This document shows, piece after piece, positions 18,317 through 26,587 of a stretch of DNA of 64,000 bases. The notes below the pieces were generated by a model, which was not told the DNA's origin, ran no database searches, and saw only the letters and a list, made by a program, of their open reading frames with translations. The number at the start of each line of letters is the position of its first letter. The stretch's first letter is position 1. Origin of the DNA: JBMNKL01 sp050952225 (GTDB lineage Bacteria; Bacillota; Clostridia; Acetivibrionales; DTU013); the NCBI GenBank assembly GCA_050952225.1, contig JBMNKL010000002.1, positions 186,001 through 250,000 on the forward strand. Direction: 5' to 3'. A program made the position numbers and the translations under genes.

Positions 18317-19426
18317 ATGAATCAAGAAACCAAAAACATTCTATCTAAAATTGCTATATTTGGACTGGTATTATTTTCGGTGACGGTTGGCGTATTGATT
18401 GCATTCCGGCTGGCATTTTTTTTATTACCGTTTTTAATAGCTTTTGCGCTTTCCTCATTGTTGGAACCGGTTATTAAATTCCTGTCCGCAAAGCTGCGCA
18501 TCAGCCGTAAAATATCGGCGCCGATTTTACTGCTGCTTTTGATTGCCATCATAGTGACGCTGCTTGTCCTGGGCTTCCTGAGGCTGATAAAAGAAGCTAA
18601 GGTTTTTATGACGCTGGTGCCGGGATTTCTTTCCGAACTGTATACACAGATTGTAAGCCTGATTTCCAGGAGTTCCGCGTCTTTTGACTGGCTTCCTGCA
18701 GAAATTACAGATAATCTTGGAAGTGTCATAGCAAACATTTCCGGTATGATTACAAATTTCGGCAGATCCGTTGTCAAGGGCGCATACGTCACCGCAGTAT
18801 CATTTCCCGGGATTTTGATTTTTACCATCATCACTATAATGGCTACGTATTTTATGTCCATGGACAGGGATAAAATCTCAGCCACAATTACAAGGCACTT
18901 GCCCGAAAGCTGGATGAAAAGGATAGTTGCGCTGAAGAATGACCTTTTTGCGGCATTGTTCGGTTACCTTAGAGCAGCCCTTATCATGATGTGCGTTACT
19001 TTTGCGGAAGTATTCCTGGGTTTAAGCATCATAGGTGTGAAATATGCCCTGCTCCTCGCTTTTATCATAGCAGTCATCGACGCTTTGCCGATACTTGGCA
19101 CAGGCACCGTCCTTATTCCCTGGTCCCTTTATTTGCTGTTTACCGGCAACTACAGTTTTGGATTATATATACTTGTTCTCTATCTCGTAGTGCTTGTAAT
19201 CAGGCATACTATCGAGCCTAAAGTAGTCGGGCATCAGATCGGCATGTATCCGCTGGTTACGCTGCTGGCAACGTACGTGGGCCTGAGGCTCGTCGGCTTT
19301 GTAGGATTGATACTGGGGCCGATCATATTCCTGCTAATACGCAATATAATTAAAACCATATATAAGGAAAAAACATTCAAGGAAATAATCGGGCTAGGAC
19401 CCAGGACCGGAAAAGACATAAAATGA
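18317..19426 (+). CDS. ytvI: YtvI-type sporulation/AI-2E-family integral membrane protein
   Basis: A 369-residue multi-spanning protein of the AI-2E transporter superfamily, in the YtvI branch of spore formers. It has about seven to eight helices: a pair at the N-terminus, a long soluble segment at about residues 110-150, and then the conserved C-terminal set with the motif IDALPILGTGTVLIPWSLYLL and the VxxRHTIEPKVVGHQIGMYP signature. The substrate is unknown. GGGAG lies about ten bases before the ATG. It ends at a strong bidirectional terminator shared with the convergent pyrophosphatase gene. Confidence 0.85.
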   Translation: MNQETKNILSKIAIFGLVLFSVTVGVLIAFRLAFFLLPFLIAFALSSLLEPVIKFLSAKLRISRKISAPILLLLLIAIIVTLLVLGFLRLIKEAKVFMTLVPGFLSELYTQIVSLISRSSASFDWLPAEITDNLGSVIANISGMITNFGRSVVKGAYVTAVSFPGILIFTIITIMATYFMSMDRDKISATITRHLPESWMKRIVALKNDLFAALFGYLRAALIMMCVTFAEVFLGLSIIGVKYALLLAFIIAVIDALPILGTGTVLIPWSLYLLFTGNYSFGLYILVLYLVVLVIRHTIEPKVVGHQIGMYPLVTLLATYVGLRLVGFVGLILGPIIFLLIRNIIKTIYKEKTFKEIIGLGPRTGKDIK

Positions 19427-19442
19427 AAACAAGAATGTAACA

Positions 19443-19475
19443 AAAACATCCCCTCATTAAACGAGGGGATGTTTT
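19443..19475. terminator. Bidirectional Rho-independent terminator
   Basis: A perfect 13-bp stem, AAAACATCCCCTC (19443-19455) with GAGGGGATGTTTT (19463-19475), and a 7-base loop. T-rich tracts follow on the plus strand (TTTTGTTTTTG), and the A-run gives T's on the minus strand. It lies between the convergent ytvI and hppA genes and serves both. Confidence 0.92.
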
Positions 19476-19504
19476 GTTTTTGTTATATATCACGCTGTAA
19501 ATAA

Positions 19505-21583
19505 TTACTTGAAAATTGAGAACACTGCAAATAATCCGGCAGTAAGCGATGCGACCAGCGAAACAACCGTAATCTGCGTATTGATGGACGGTCCCGCGGT
19601 ATCCTTGAACGGATCACCTACAGTATCACCGACAACAGCGGCTTTATGTGCAACGGAGCCTTTTCCGCCTTCATTCCCCGCTTCAACATATTTTTTGGCG
19701 TTATCCCAGAGCCCGCCTGCGTTACCCATTAACAGGGCCAGCAGCAAGCCGCTCATGATATTGCCCGCGAGGAAACCGCCTATTGCCATTACACCGCCGA
19801 TAAAGCCTACCAGCAATGTCGCCCCTATTGCCACCAGGCCCGCCGGAACGAGTTCACGAAGCGCTCCCTTCGTAGCAATGTCTATGCAGCGGTCGTATTC
19901 GGGAGTAACACCTTCTTTGCCTTCTTTGAGCCCGGGTATTTCATCAAACTGCCTGCGTATCTCGGCAACCATACGCTGCGCGTTTTTATCAACACCCATT
20001 ATAAGCATGGCGGAGAAAATAGCCGGTATGGCAACACCGAGTATCATGCCGAAAAATACCACAGGGTTCATAATATCAAATCCGGAGATCAGGTCCATTC
20101 CTCTTGCGGCCAATGCCTCGTTCGCTTCTGCCATATATGCTCCCAGAAGGGCAATTACAGTCAGTCCCGCAGCTCCTATCGCGAAGCCCTTTGTTATAGC
20201 TTTGACGGTATTGCCTGCGCTATCCAGTTCATCGGTGATTTTCAATGCATCGTCGCCAAGGTTGCCCATTTCGACAAGTCCTCGCGCATTATCCACGATC
20301 GGCCCGTATGCGTCATTTGAAATTACCATGCCGACTATGGAAAGCATCCCGATAGCAGCCATCGATATTCCGAAAAGCGCGTCAACCTTAGTATTCTGAT
20401 CTATCGCATCGCATATGTAAAAAGATGCAAGAGACGATATGCCAATACCCGCCAGCGCAGGAAGCGCACTGACAAGGCCATAACTGAAACCGGAAAGAAT
20501 GGTAAACGCCGGTCCCGACTTGGAAGCTTTGGCTACCATGCGCACAGGCGCCTTCAAATCATTTGTAAAGTAATCGGTGGCAATACCTATGATAGTTCCC
20601 ACGCCAAGCCCGATAATCGTTGCCCCCCAGTAACGCCAATTGAAACCGAATATTGAAGTGGCGACTGCCGTTAAAACAGCAAAAAGGGCAGTGGTTATAT
20701 AAGTGCATTTGTTCAGCGCACCGCTGGGATCTCCGTTTTTCCCGATGCGCCCGAATAATATGCCTACAATTGAAGAAAGCAGCCCAAGCGAAGCATAGCA
20801 GAGAATCATATCCGCGTTTATGCCCTTTCCTCCGTCCAATGCCATCCCCAGCACCAGTGCCGCAGCCATAGAAGCAACGTTGGAGTCAAACAGATCTGCG
20901 CCCATGCCTGCCACATCGCCCACGTTATCTCCCACGTTGTCGGCTATAACGGCGGGATTTCGCGGGTCATCCTCAGGAATGCCCAGCTCTACTTTTCCTA
21001 CAAGATCTGCACTTACGTCAGCTGTTTTTGTAAATATTCCTCCACCGGCTTTGGCAAAGAGCGCCAGCGATGAAGCACCAAAGCTGAATCCCAGGACAGC
21101 CGTTGCATCTCCTGTCAGCAGCAGGATGCCGGTCACACCCAGCAGGCTCGTACCCACGACTGCCATGCCCATGACCGCCCCGCCGCGGAAACCTGCCATA
21201 AATGAGCTATTCATATCTTTAGTGGCTGCTTCCGCACTTTTTACATTAGCTATGGTTGCAACAAAAATTCCAATTTTCCCGGCCAATGCTGAAAAAACAG
21301 AGCCTATGATATACGAAAATGCCATCATGATGTTTTCTGCCGGGTCATTATTCCAGATAGGTTTCGGAAGGAAAATAATTATAAGCACCGCTACAATGGC
21401 AACGAATACTGCTAATATCCTGTATTCCCTTCCAAGGAAAGTATTCGCTCCTTTTTTGATAAGCAGCCCGATCCTGGCAATTTCAGGATTGGAAGACGGT
21501 TGCGACTTTACCCATGTATAGAGCCATGCCGCTACACCCAAGGCAAGAATTGAAACTAAAATCGCTACAACTGGCCAATTCAT
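19505..21583 (-). CDS. hppA: Membrane-bound proton-pumping pyrophosphatase
   Basis: A 692-residue, about 16-helix enzyme that couples pyrophosphate hydrolysis to ion export. The substrate site is intact: DVSADLVGKVELGIPEDDPR, NVGDNVGDVAGMGADLF, and a C-terminal KDTAGPSIN motif. In the segment GNTVKAITKGFAIG the two positions that separate subfamilies are Lys and Thr, which in characterised enzymes mark the K+-independent H+-pumping type; the inference rests on that pair alone. AGGAGGCG precedes the ATG. It allows energy recovery from biosynthetic pyrophosphate, common in anaerobes. Confidence 0.95.
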   Translation of the reverse strand: MNWPVVAILVSILALGVAAWLYTWVKSQPSSNPEIARIGLLIKKGANTFLGREYRILAVFVAIVAVLIIIFLPKPIWNNDPAENIMMAFSYIIGSVFSALAGKIGIFVATIANVKSAEAATKDMNSSFMAGFRGGAVMGMAVVGTSLLGVTGILLLTGDATAVLGFSFGASSLALFAKAGGGIFTKTADVSADLVGKVELGIPEDDPRNPAVIADNVGDNVGDVAGMGADLFDSNVASMAAALVLGMALDGGKGINADMILCYASLGLLSSIVGILFGRIGKNGDPSGALNKCTYITTALFAVLTAVATSIFGFNWRYWGATIIGLGVGTIIGIATDYFTNDLKAPVRMVAKASKSGPAFTILSGFSYGLVSALPALAGIGISSLASFYICDAIDQNTKVDALFGISMAAIGMLSIVGMVISNDAYGPIVDNARGLVEMGNLGDDALKITDELDSAGNTVKAITKGFAIGAAGLTVIALLGAYMAEANEALAARGMDLISGFDIMNPVVFFGMILGVAIPAIFSAMLIMGVDKNAQRMVAEIRRQFDEIPGLKEGKEGVTPEYDRCIDIATKGALRELVPAGLVAIGATLLVGFIGGVMAIGGFLAGNIMSGLLLALLMGNAGGLWDNAKKYVEAGNEGGKGSVAHKAAVVGDTVGDPFKDTAGPSINTQITVVSLVASLTAGLFAVFSIFK

Positions 21584-21629
21584 TAAAACGCCTCCTATAT
21601 TGTATTTTTTTGTATACCATTGCTGCGTA

Positions 21630-21696
21630 AAATTGTGAAGATATTAACAGCACAATTTCACGAATATATTATACGCATAGAACTGGTATATTGCAA
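21630..21696 (-). promoter_or_regulatory. hppA promoter and leader hairpin
   Basis: On the minus strand TTGCAA (21691-21696) and TATAAT (21668-21673) are separated by exactly 17 bp, a near-consensus vegetative promoter. Just downstream in the transcript an inverted repeat AAATTGTG/CACAATTT (21630-21637 and 21651-21658) could form a hairpin in the 5' untranslated region or bind a dimeric regulator. The hppA start codon is about 85 bp from the -10 box. Confidence 0.7.
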
Positions 21697-21787
21697 ACAA
21701 TATTTTTGCATCAATGTTGCCGGCCGGCGTGACGCAAATTAGGACATCATGTGACTAAACAGCCATAAAAATTTTTCTTTTTTTATA

Positions 21788-21816
21788 TTGAAATGATATT
21801 TGCCGAATGATATAAT
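21788..21816 (+). promoter_or_regulatory. Promoter of the uracil permease transcript
   Basis: TTGAAA at 21788-21793 and TATAAT at 21811-21816, spaced by 17 bp, form a strong vegetative-type promoter. Transcription would begin near 21823, giving a leader of about 180 nucleotides before the permease ATG that contains the attenuator described in the next entry. Confidence 0.8.
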
Positions 21817-21831
21817 TTTCGACAAAAGAAA

Positions 21832-21954
21832 GTCTTTAAATGCGGTACTGAGATGCCGACAAGATGCAATATTGAAGAGAGCCGGAAGCGTGTCTTCCCG
21901 CGATGATGCTGTTTATTTGATCTTGTCTGCGTTACTGTAGACAAGATTTTTTAT
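21832..21954 (+). promoter_or_regulatory. PyrR-type transcription attenuator
   Basis: The leader has the layout of pyr attenuators. A PyrR-site-like stem-loop, CTTTAA then GGTACTGAGATGCC (21845-21858), matches the general pattern of the PyrR anti-antiterminator loop (AGUCCnGAGAGGCU in bacilli). GACAAGAT at 21858-21865 is exactly complementary to ATCTTGTC at 21920-21927, giving an antiterminator. That same segment is the left arm of a terminator, ATCTTGTCT (21920-21928) with AGACAAGAT (21939-21947), followed by six T's. The three pairings exclude each other, as expected if UMP-bound PyrR promotes termination when uridine nucleotides are plentiful. No pyrR gene lies in this window. Confidence 0.82.
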
Positions 21955-22000
21955 GATTAGCACAGGCAAATAAATTTCATTATAGCAAGGAGGATCTATT

Positions 22001-23383
22001 ATGCCAAAAAATCAACAAGTACTCGGGTATCTTCCCGACGAAAGGCCGCCGTTTTGGAAACTGATATTATATGCGCTGCAGCAGGTAATAGTCATGTTCC
22101 CGGCGACGGTAGCCGTAGCGTTAATTACCGGCTTCCACATTTCAACGACAATCTTCGCAAGCGGATTGGCAACCCTCTGCTTTATACTGGTCACACGCGG
22201 CCAGATACCGTTGTATTACGGGTCAAGCTTTTCCTACATCGCAGCAATAGGTGCTTTAATGGCATCGGATGCGCTCAAGGGCAGCACGCTGAACGAAAAA
22301 ATTGCAATCGCACAGTTTGGTATCATTATGTCCGGCCTGATATCAATAGCAGCAGGCCTTATTGTAAACCGTTTCGGCAGGGACTCGATCGAAAAGGTGC
22401 TGCCTGCCTCGATAACAGGACCTATAGCCATGGTCATAGGCCTTACGCTGGCGAAAAACGCCCTTCTGGACGCAACATCCATTGCCATCGACTGGCAAGG
22501 CACTTTTGCCGTTCCCGAATCACAAGCCGCGTTAGCAAAGAACCTGGCATGGGTTATCGCGCTGGTAACGCTGCTGTCCACTATCCTGTTCTCGGTATAC
22601 CTGAAGGGTTTTGCCGGGCAGCTCCCATTGTTGCTGGGTCCGATTGTAGGCTGCATCACCGCGTTTATTATACAAATTACAGCGGGAGTAGACTTGTTCA
22701 GGACATTGCCCGAAACTGCAAACACCGGTATATTTGCGCCTCCCATATTTACATTTCCGAAGCCGACCTGGTTTGCCGTAGCGGCAATAATGCCCGTAGC
22801 CATCGCTACCATACCGGAATCAACTGCGCATGTTTACCAGCTTGATATCTATGTAAACGATCTTGCAAAGAAAAAACAATCCACAAAGAAGTATAATATA
22901 GCGGACAAGCTGGGCCTGAACCTTATAGGCGACGGTATTGGCGATATGGTGTCAGGTCTCATCGGGGGACCAGCGGGAACAAACTACGGTGAAAACATCA
23001 GCGCAATGGCGATAACAAAGGTATTCTCCGTTCCCGTACTGGTAGCCGCTTCAATTATAGCCATGATAATATCCTGCTTTACGCCGCTGGTAAACGCAAT
23101 TTATTCATTGCCTTTCGCTGTTATCGGCGGGCTGGAAATATACCTGTTCGGCGCTATAGCAGCCCAGGGTATTGCAATCATGGTGGAGAAGAAAGTTGAC
23201 CTGTTCAGTGCGAAAAATATTGCTCTTATCGCAACCATAATGATTATCGGCCTTGGTGGTCAGTATGCATATGACGGCAATATCCCGTTCTTCGGATTGC
23301 AGGTTCCCTGCGTTGCAGGAGCCGCCATATTCGGAATAATACTAAACCTTATACTGAGCATAGGGAAAAAGAAGGCGGAATAA
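22001..23383 (+). CDS. pyrP: Uracil permease (NCS2 family)
   Basis: A 460-residue inner-membrane nucleobase transporter with 14 expected helices. N-terminal ERPPFWKLILYALQQVIVMF and the YGSSFSYIAAI motif match NCS2 carriers, and the QH-equivalent region QLDIYVNDL with the glutamate in IPESTAHVYQL and PAGTNYGENISAMAITKV is typical of UraA/PyrP uracil carriers rather than xanthine or guanine ones. The PyrR-type leader upstream supports uracil as substrate. AAGGAGGATC precedes the ATG. Residues around 290-310 form an unusually long basic loop (KKKQSTKKYN). Confidence 0.9.
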   Translation: MPKNQQVLGYLPDERPPFWKLILYALQQVIVMFPATVAVALITGFHISTTIFASGLATLCFILVTRGQIPLYYGSSFSYIAAIGALMASDALKGSTLNEKIAIAQFGIIMSGLISIAAGLIVNRFGRDSIEKVLPASITGPIAMVIGLTLAKNALLDATSIAIDWQGTFAVPESQAALAKNLAWVIALVTLLSTILFSVYLKGFAGQLPLLLGPIVGCITAFIIQITAGVDLFRTLPETANTGIFAPPIFTFPKPTWFAVAAIMPVAIATIPESTAHVYQLDIYVNDLAKKKQSTKKYNIADKLGLNLIGDGIGDMVSGLIGGPAGTNYGENISAMAITKVFSVPVLVAASIIAMIISCFTPLVNAIYSLPFAVIGGLEIYLFGAIAAQGIAIMVEKKVDLFSAKNIALIATIMIIGLGGQYAYDGNIPFFGLQVPCVAGAAIFGIILNLILSIGKKKAE

Positions 23384-23398
23384 CACTTTATGCGACTA

Positions 23399-23427
23399 TG
23401 GGGTCAGGCTTGACAAGCCTGACCCCA
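23399..23427. repeat. Perfect 14-bp-arm palindrome after the permease
   Basis: TGGGGTCAGGCTTG and its exact complement CAAGCCTGACCCCA are separated by one base. It lies just after the permease stop and before the convergent CBS-ACT gene. There is no T tract, so it is a poor intrinsic terminator; a dispersed REP-like repeat or mRNA 3' stabiliser is more likely. GTGTCAGG also occurs in the elements at 17886 and 31820. Confidence 0.7.
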
Positions 23428-23484
23428 CATTTAATCTGACATTCATTCTTCCGCGCCTGTTTGAGCAATGCCAGCCCAACCTTG

Positions 23485-24126
23485 TTACTTATTCTGCAGT
23501 TTATATAATATTTTATGGCCTTGCCCTTCTATGGTCTTTTCAATTTCTGCGGTATTAAATGAAGTGGTCCCGATGACGATGGCGCTTTTACCGCTGTGCC
23601 CGCGATAAACAGCCACATGCGTGATATTTGCCCCGAATTTTCCGAAAACGCTTGTTATGTCCGACAATGTACCGGGCGAATCTTCGGCTTCCACCGTCAG
23701 CCTTGTGCCCGGCTCGCGAAAACCAAGCAAATCGATAAATGAATCAAATATGTCGCTTTCGGTAATAATCCCTACCAGTTTACCATCATCCACCACGGGC
23801 AAAAAACCGATGTTGTTATCTCTCATTAAGATTGCCGCTTCTTCCAGCAGAGCACTTGATGATATGGTTAGAGGATTCTTCGTCATAACCTGGCTGATTT
23901 TTGTTTTCGACAGCAAGTAGGCAATCTCTCCCATACTGAAGGTAGTAGCTTTTGATGGCGAAGTACTCAGTATATCGGTCTTTGACACAATTCCGACCAG
24001 TTTTCCGCCCTTGACAACGGGCAGCCGCTTTACGCCATGCTGCTCCATGATTTCATGCGCCTCCGGAACAGTCTGGTCCGGAGAGATTGTAAAGGGATTT
24101 GTAGTCATTTTGCTTTTGACAAACAT
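23485..24126 (-). CDS. CBS-pair and ACT domain protein
   Basis: A 213-residue cytoplasmic protein, similar in layout to AcuB. Two CBS motifs cover about residues 1-58 and 75-133 (FVKSKMTTNPFTISPDQTV, ISQVMTKNPLTISSSALL, NIGFLPVVDDGKLVGIITES), and an ACT domain covers about residues 140-210 (RLTVEAEDSPGTLSDITSVF). CBS pairs bind adenosyl ligands and ACT domains bind amino acids. It lies four bases beyond the second livF stop and reads as the last gene of the intact liv operon, so it could sense branched-chain amino acids and adenylate charge. No catalytic domain is seen. Confidence 0.85.
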   Translation of the reverse strand: MFVKSKMTTNPFTISPDQTVPEAHEIMEQHGVKRLPVVKGGKLVGIVSKTDILSTSPSKATTFSMGEIAYLLSKTKISQVMTKNPLTISSSALLEEAAILMRDNNIGFLPVVDDGKLVGIITESDIFDSFIDLLGFREPGTRLTVEAEDSPGTLSDITSVFGKFGANITHVAVYRGHSGKSAIVIGTTSFNTAEIEKTIEGQGHKILYKLQNK

Positions 24127-24130
24127 ATTT

Positions 24131-24835
24131 TCAACCTCCCAGGTATGCTTTCTTTATCTCCTCGCTCTGCATCAGTTCTTTTCCGGTACCTGAAAGAACA
24201 ATGGACCCGGTTTCCATTACGTAAGCCCGGCTGGCCACTTGCAGCGCCATGCTTGCATTCTGTTCAACCAGCAGTATTGTAGTCCCGGCTTCATTTATAT
24301 TCTTTATAATTCTGAATATCTCCTGCACCAACAGCGGCGCCAGCCCCATGGATGGCTCATCGAGAAAAAGAATCCCCGGACTGCTCATCATCGCACGGCC
24401 GATTGCAAGCATTTGCTGCTCTCCTCCGGATAACGTGCCGGCCGCTTGTTTTCTCCTGTCATAAAGTATTGGAAAGTGTTCATATACCTTCTTCAAATCC
24501 TTTGCGATTTCTGCCCTGTCTTTACGGTGATAAGCGCCCAACTCCAGGTTTTCCTGCGTTGTCATCGTGGAAAATACACGTCGTCCTTCGGGCACATGCG
24601 ATATTCCCATGTGAACCCTTTCCATGGCGGTAGTCGTGGTTATATCCCTGCCGTCGAGGATAATCGAACCGGAGGTAGGCTTCTTCAGCCCTGACGCCGT
24701 CCTTAACGTGGTTGTTTTTCCCGCGCCGTTGGCGCCTATCAGTGTTACGATCTCGCCGTCCCGGACCTCGAGCGATATCCCCTTGATGGCCTGTATTACA
24801 CCAAAATTAACAACTAAATCTTTAATCTCAAGCAT
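24131..24835 (-). CDS. livF: LivF-type branched-chain amino acid ABC ATPase, second copy
   Basis: A 234-residue ATPase with Walker A GANGAGKTT, signature LSGGEQQMLAIGRAMMS, and Walker B ILFLDEPSMGLAP. The start is set at ATG 24833-24835, which overlaps the livG stop (ATGCTTGA), a typical coupled arrangement; an upstream in-frame start would run into livG. It is the intact paralogue of the frameshifted livF at 276-1011 and shows what the damaged copy should look like. Confidence 0.94.
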   Translation of the reverse strand: MLEIKDLVVNFGVIQAIKGISLEVRDGEIVTLIGANGAGKTTTLRTASGLKKPTSGSIILDGRDITTTTAMERVHMGISHVPEGRRVFSTMTTQENLELGAYHRKDRAEIAKDLKKVYEHFPILYDRRKQAAGTLSGGEQQMLAIGRAMMSSPGILFLDEPSMGLAPLLVQEIFRIIKNINEAGTTILLVEQNASMALQVASRAYVMETGSIVLSGTGKELMQSEEIKKAYLGG

Positions 24836-25613
24836 CGTTTTCGGCCTCCCCCAGGTAAGCTTCAATAACCCGCTTGTCCGATTTTATTTTCTCCGGCGTC
24901 CCTTCTGAAATTACCCTGCCGTAATCAAGGACATAGATACGTTCGCAGATTTTCATCACCAGCGACATATCGTGCTCGATAAGCAAAACCGTGAGGTTGA
25001 ACTGCTCGCGTATCCCTAAGATCAGTTCGGCCAATTGCGCGGTTTCTGCAGGGTTCATGCCGGCTGCAGGCTCATCAAGCAGCAGCAGTATGGGATCAGT
25101 AGCGAGCGCACGGGCAATTTCAAGATGACGCTGCTCGCCGTAAGGCAAATTTTTAGCGTACTCGTCCTTTTTACTGTCAAGCTTGAATATCTTCAGCAGT
25201 TCCAGGCATTCCTCGGTTATTTCTCTTTCCTCCCTGCTATAGGAAGGTAAATGCAACAGGCTTGAAACAAACCCGTACTTTACATTCTTATGCTTGGCAA
25301 TGCGCATATTATCCAGGACCGTCAAATCCTTAAACAGCCGGATATTCTGAAACGTCCTGGCAAGGCCTGAGCTGCATATCTTGTATGGCTTCAGCCCTTG
25401 CAATTTTTTCTCTTTCCCGTCCTTGAAAAGAGTGATGCTCCCGGAGGTCGGCGCATAAATACCTGTCAGCAGGTTAAATACAGTCGTTTTGCCGGCGCCG
25501 TTCGGTCCTATCAGTCCGACAAGTTCACCCTGCTCCAGCGTCATATTAACATTGGACACGGCCATTAAACCGCCAAATGACTTGGTAAGCTTTTTTATAC
25601 TGAGAATTGGCAT
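24828..25613 (-). CDS. livG: LivG-type branched-chain amino acid ABC ATPase, second copy
   Basis: A 261-residue ATPase with Walker A GPNGAGKTT at about residues 35-43, the LivG-style signature LPYGEQRHLEIARAL, Walker B LLLLDEPAAGMN, and the H-loop LLIEHDM. It starts two bases after livM and its end overlaps livF by eight bases. It pairs with livF to power the LivHM pore of this intact operon. Confidence 0.94.
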   Translation of the reverse strand: MPILSIKKLTKSFGGLMAVSNVNMTLEQGELVGLIGPNGAGKTTVFNLLTGIYAPTSGSITLFKDGKEKKLQGLKPYKICSSGLARTFQNIRLFKDLTVLDNMRIAKHKNVKYGFVSSLLHLPSYSREEREITEECLELLKIFKLDSKKDEYAKNLPYGEQRHLEIARALATDPILLLLDEPAAGMNPAETAQLAELILGIREQFNLTVLLIEHDMSLVMKICERIYVLDYGRVISEGTPEKIKSDKRVIEAYLGEAENDA

Positions 25614-25615
25614 GG

Positions 25616-26584
25616 CTAAACCCTCCCTTTCCCGGGCGTGAACAAGTTGTTCAACTTGCCGAATACTTTAAGCGATACTTCCTTTGAGCCTATCAAGCCC
25701 TGTGGACGGAAAATCATTATTATAATCAGGAGCAGCGCATTGAGAACCATTTGGATTTCAGCGAATGATTGCAGAAGCGTGGAAATAACCGCCAACAGCA
25801 CGGCTGCCAGGATTGACCCGGAAATGCTTCCCAGTCCGCCAAGGACAACTATAACCAACACGTCGATTGATTTGAGGAACCCAAAAAGCGTCGGCTCAAT
25901 ATAATAAAAATTGGAAGCGTAGAGTGCTCCTGCAATTCCAGCGCAAAATGCTCCAAAAGTGAAAGCTGTTACTTTATATTTTGTCGTATTGATACCCATC
26001 GCGTCGGCCGCTATCTCGTCTTCCCGGATGGAAATGCAGGCACGCCCGTGCGATGTTTTTAAAAAGTTGTTTATAGCAATCACGGTGCCGGCAGTGAAAA
26101 CAAAAAGCCATGTCCAGTTTACAAAACGAGGAATTCCATTTAACCCTGCAGCGCCGTTCGTTATTTCCAAGTTGAGAAAAATGACCTTTATAATCTCGGA
26201 CATGCCCAGCGTGGCAATTGCAAGGTAATCACCGCGAAGCCTCAACGTGGGCAGGCCTATCATAAAACCAACAATGGCCGCAGCAACAGCTCCCGCCAAA
26301 ATTCCAAGGAAAAAGCCCGGCAGTGTCGGCATCCTTAGAGTGATTATGGCACAGGCATATGCTCCGATAGACATAAAGCCGGCATGTCCCAGCGAAAACT
26401 GGCCGGTAAAACCGGTAATCAGGTTAAGACTGACGGCCAGTATAATGTTGATGCAAGTTGTTGCCAGTGTCAACCTTAGAAACGGGCTGATAATATTCGT
26501 CAAGATCAGCAGTTGGACAATGCCGTAGGCGAGAAGAAGCGATATGATTTTTTTAAACATGGAATTTTCAGTCAATTTTTTCAC
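25616..26584 (-). CDS. livM: LivM-type branched-chain amino acid ABC permease, second copy
   Basis: A 322-residue permease with about ten hydrophobic segments. The GFTGQFSLGHAGFMSIGAYA motif lies at about residues 57-76, and the cytoplasmic loop with ISIREDEIAADAMGI at about residues 183-197 is the coupling helix for the ATPases. The gene is spaced three bases from livH and two from livG, giving a tight operon. Start and length are as expected. Confidence 0.93.
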   Translation of the reverse strand: MKKLTENSMFKKIISLLLAYGIVQLLILTNIISPFLRLTLATTCINIILAVSLNLITGFTGQFSLGHAGFMSIGAYACAIITLRMPTLPGFFLGILAGAVAAAIVGFMIGLPTLRLRGDYLAIATLGMSEIIKVIFLNLEITNGAAGLNGIPRFVNWTWLFVFTAGTVIAINNFLKTSHGRACISIREDEIAADAMGINTTKYKVTAFTFGAFCAGIAGALYASNFYYIEPTLFGFLKSIDVLVIVVLGGLGSISGSILAAVLLAVISTLLQSFAEIQMVLNALLLIIIMIFRPQGLIGSKEVSLKVFGKLNNLFTPGKGRV

Positions 26585-26587
26585 TGC

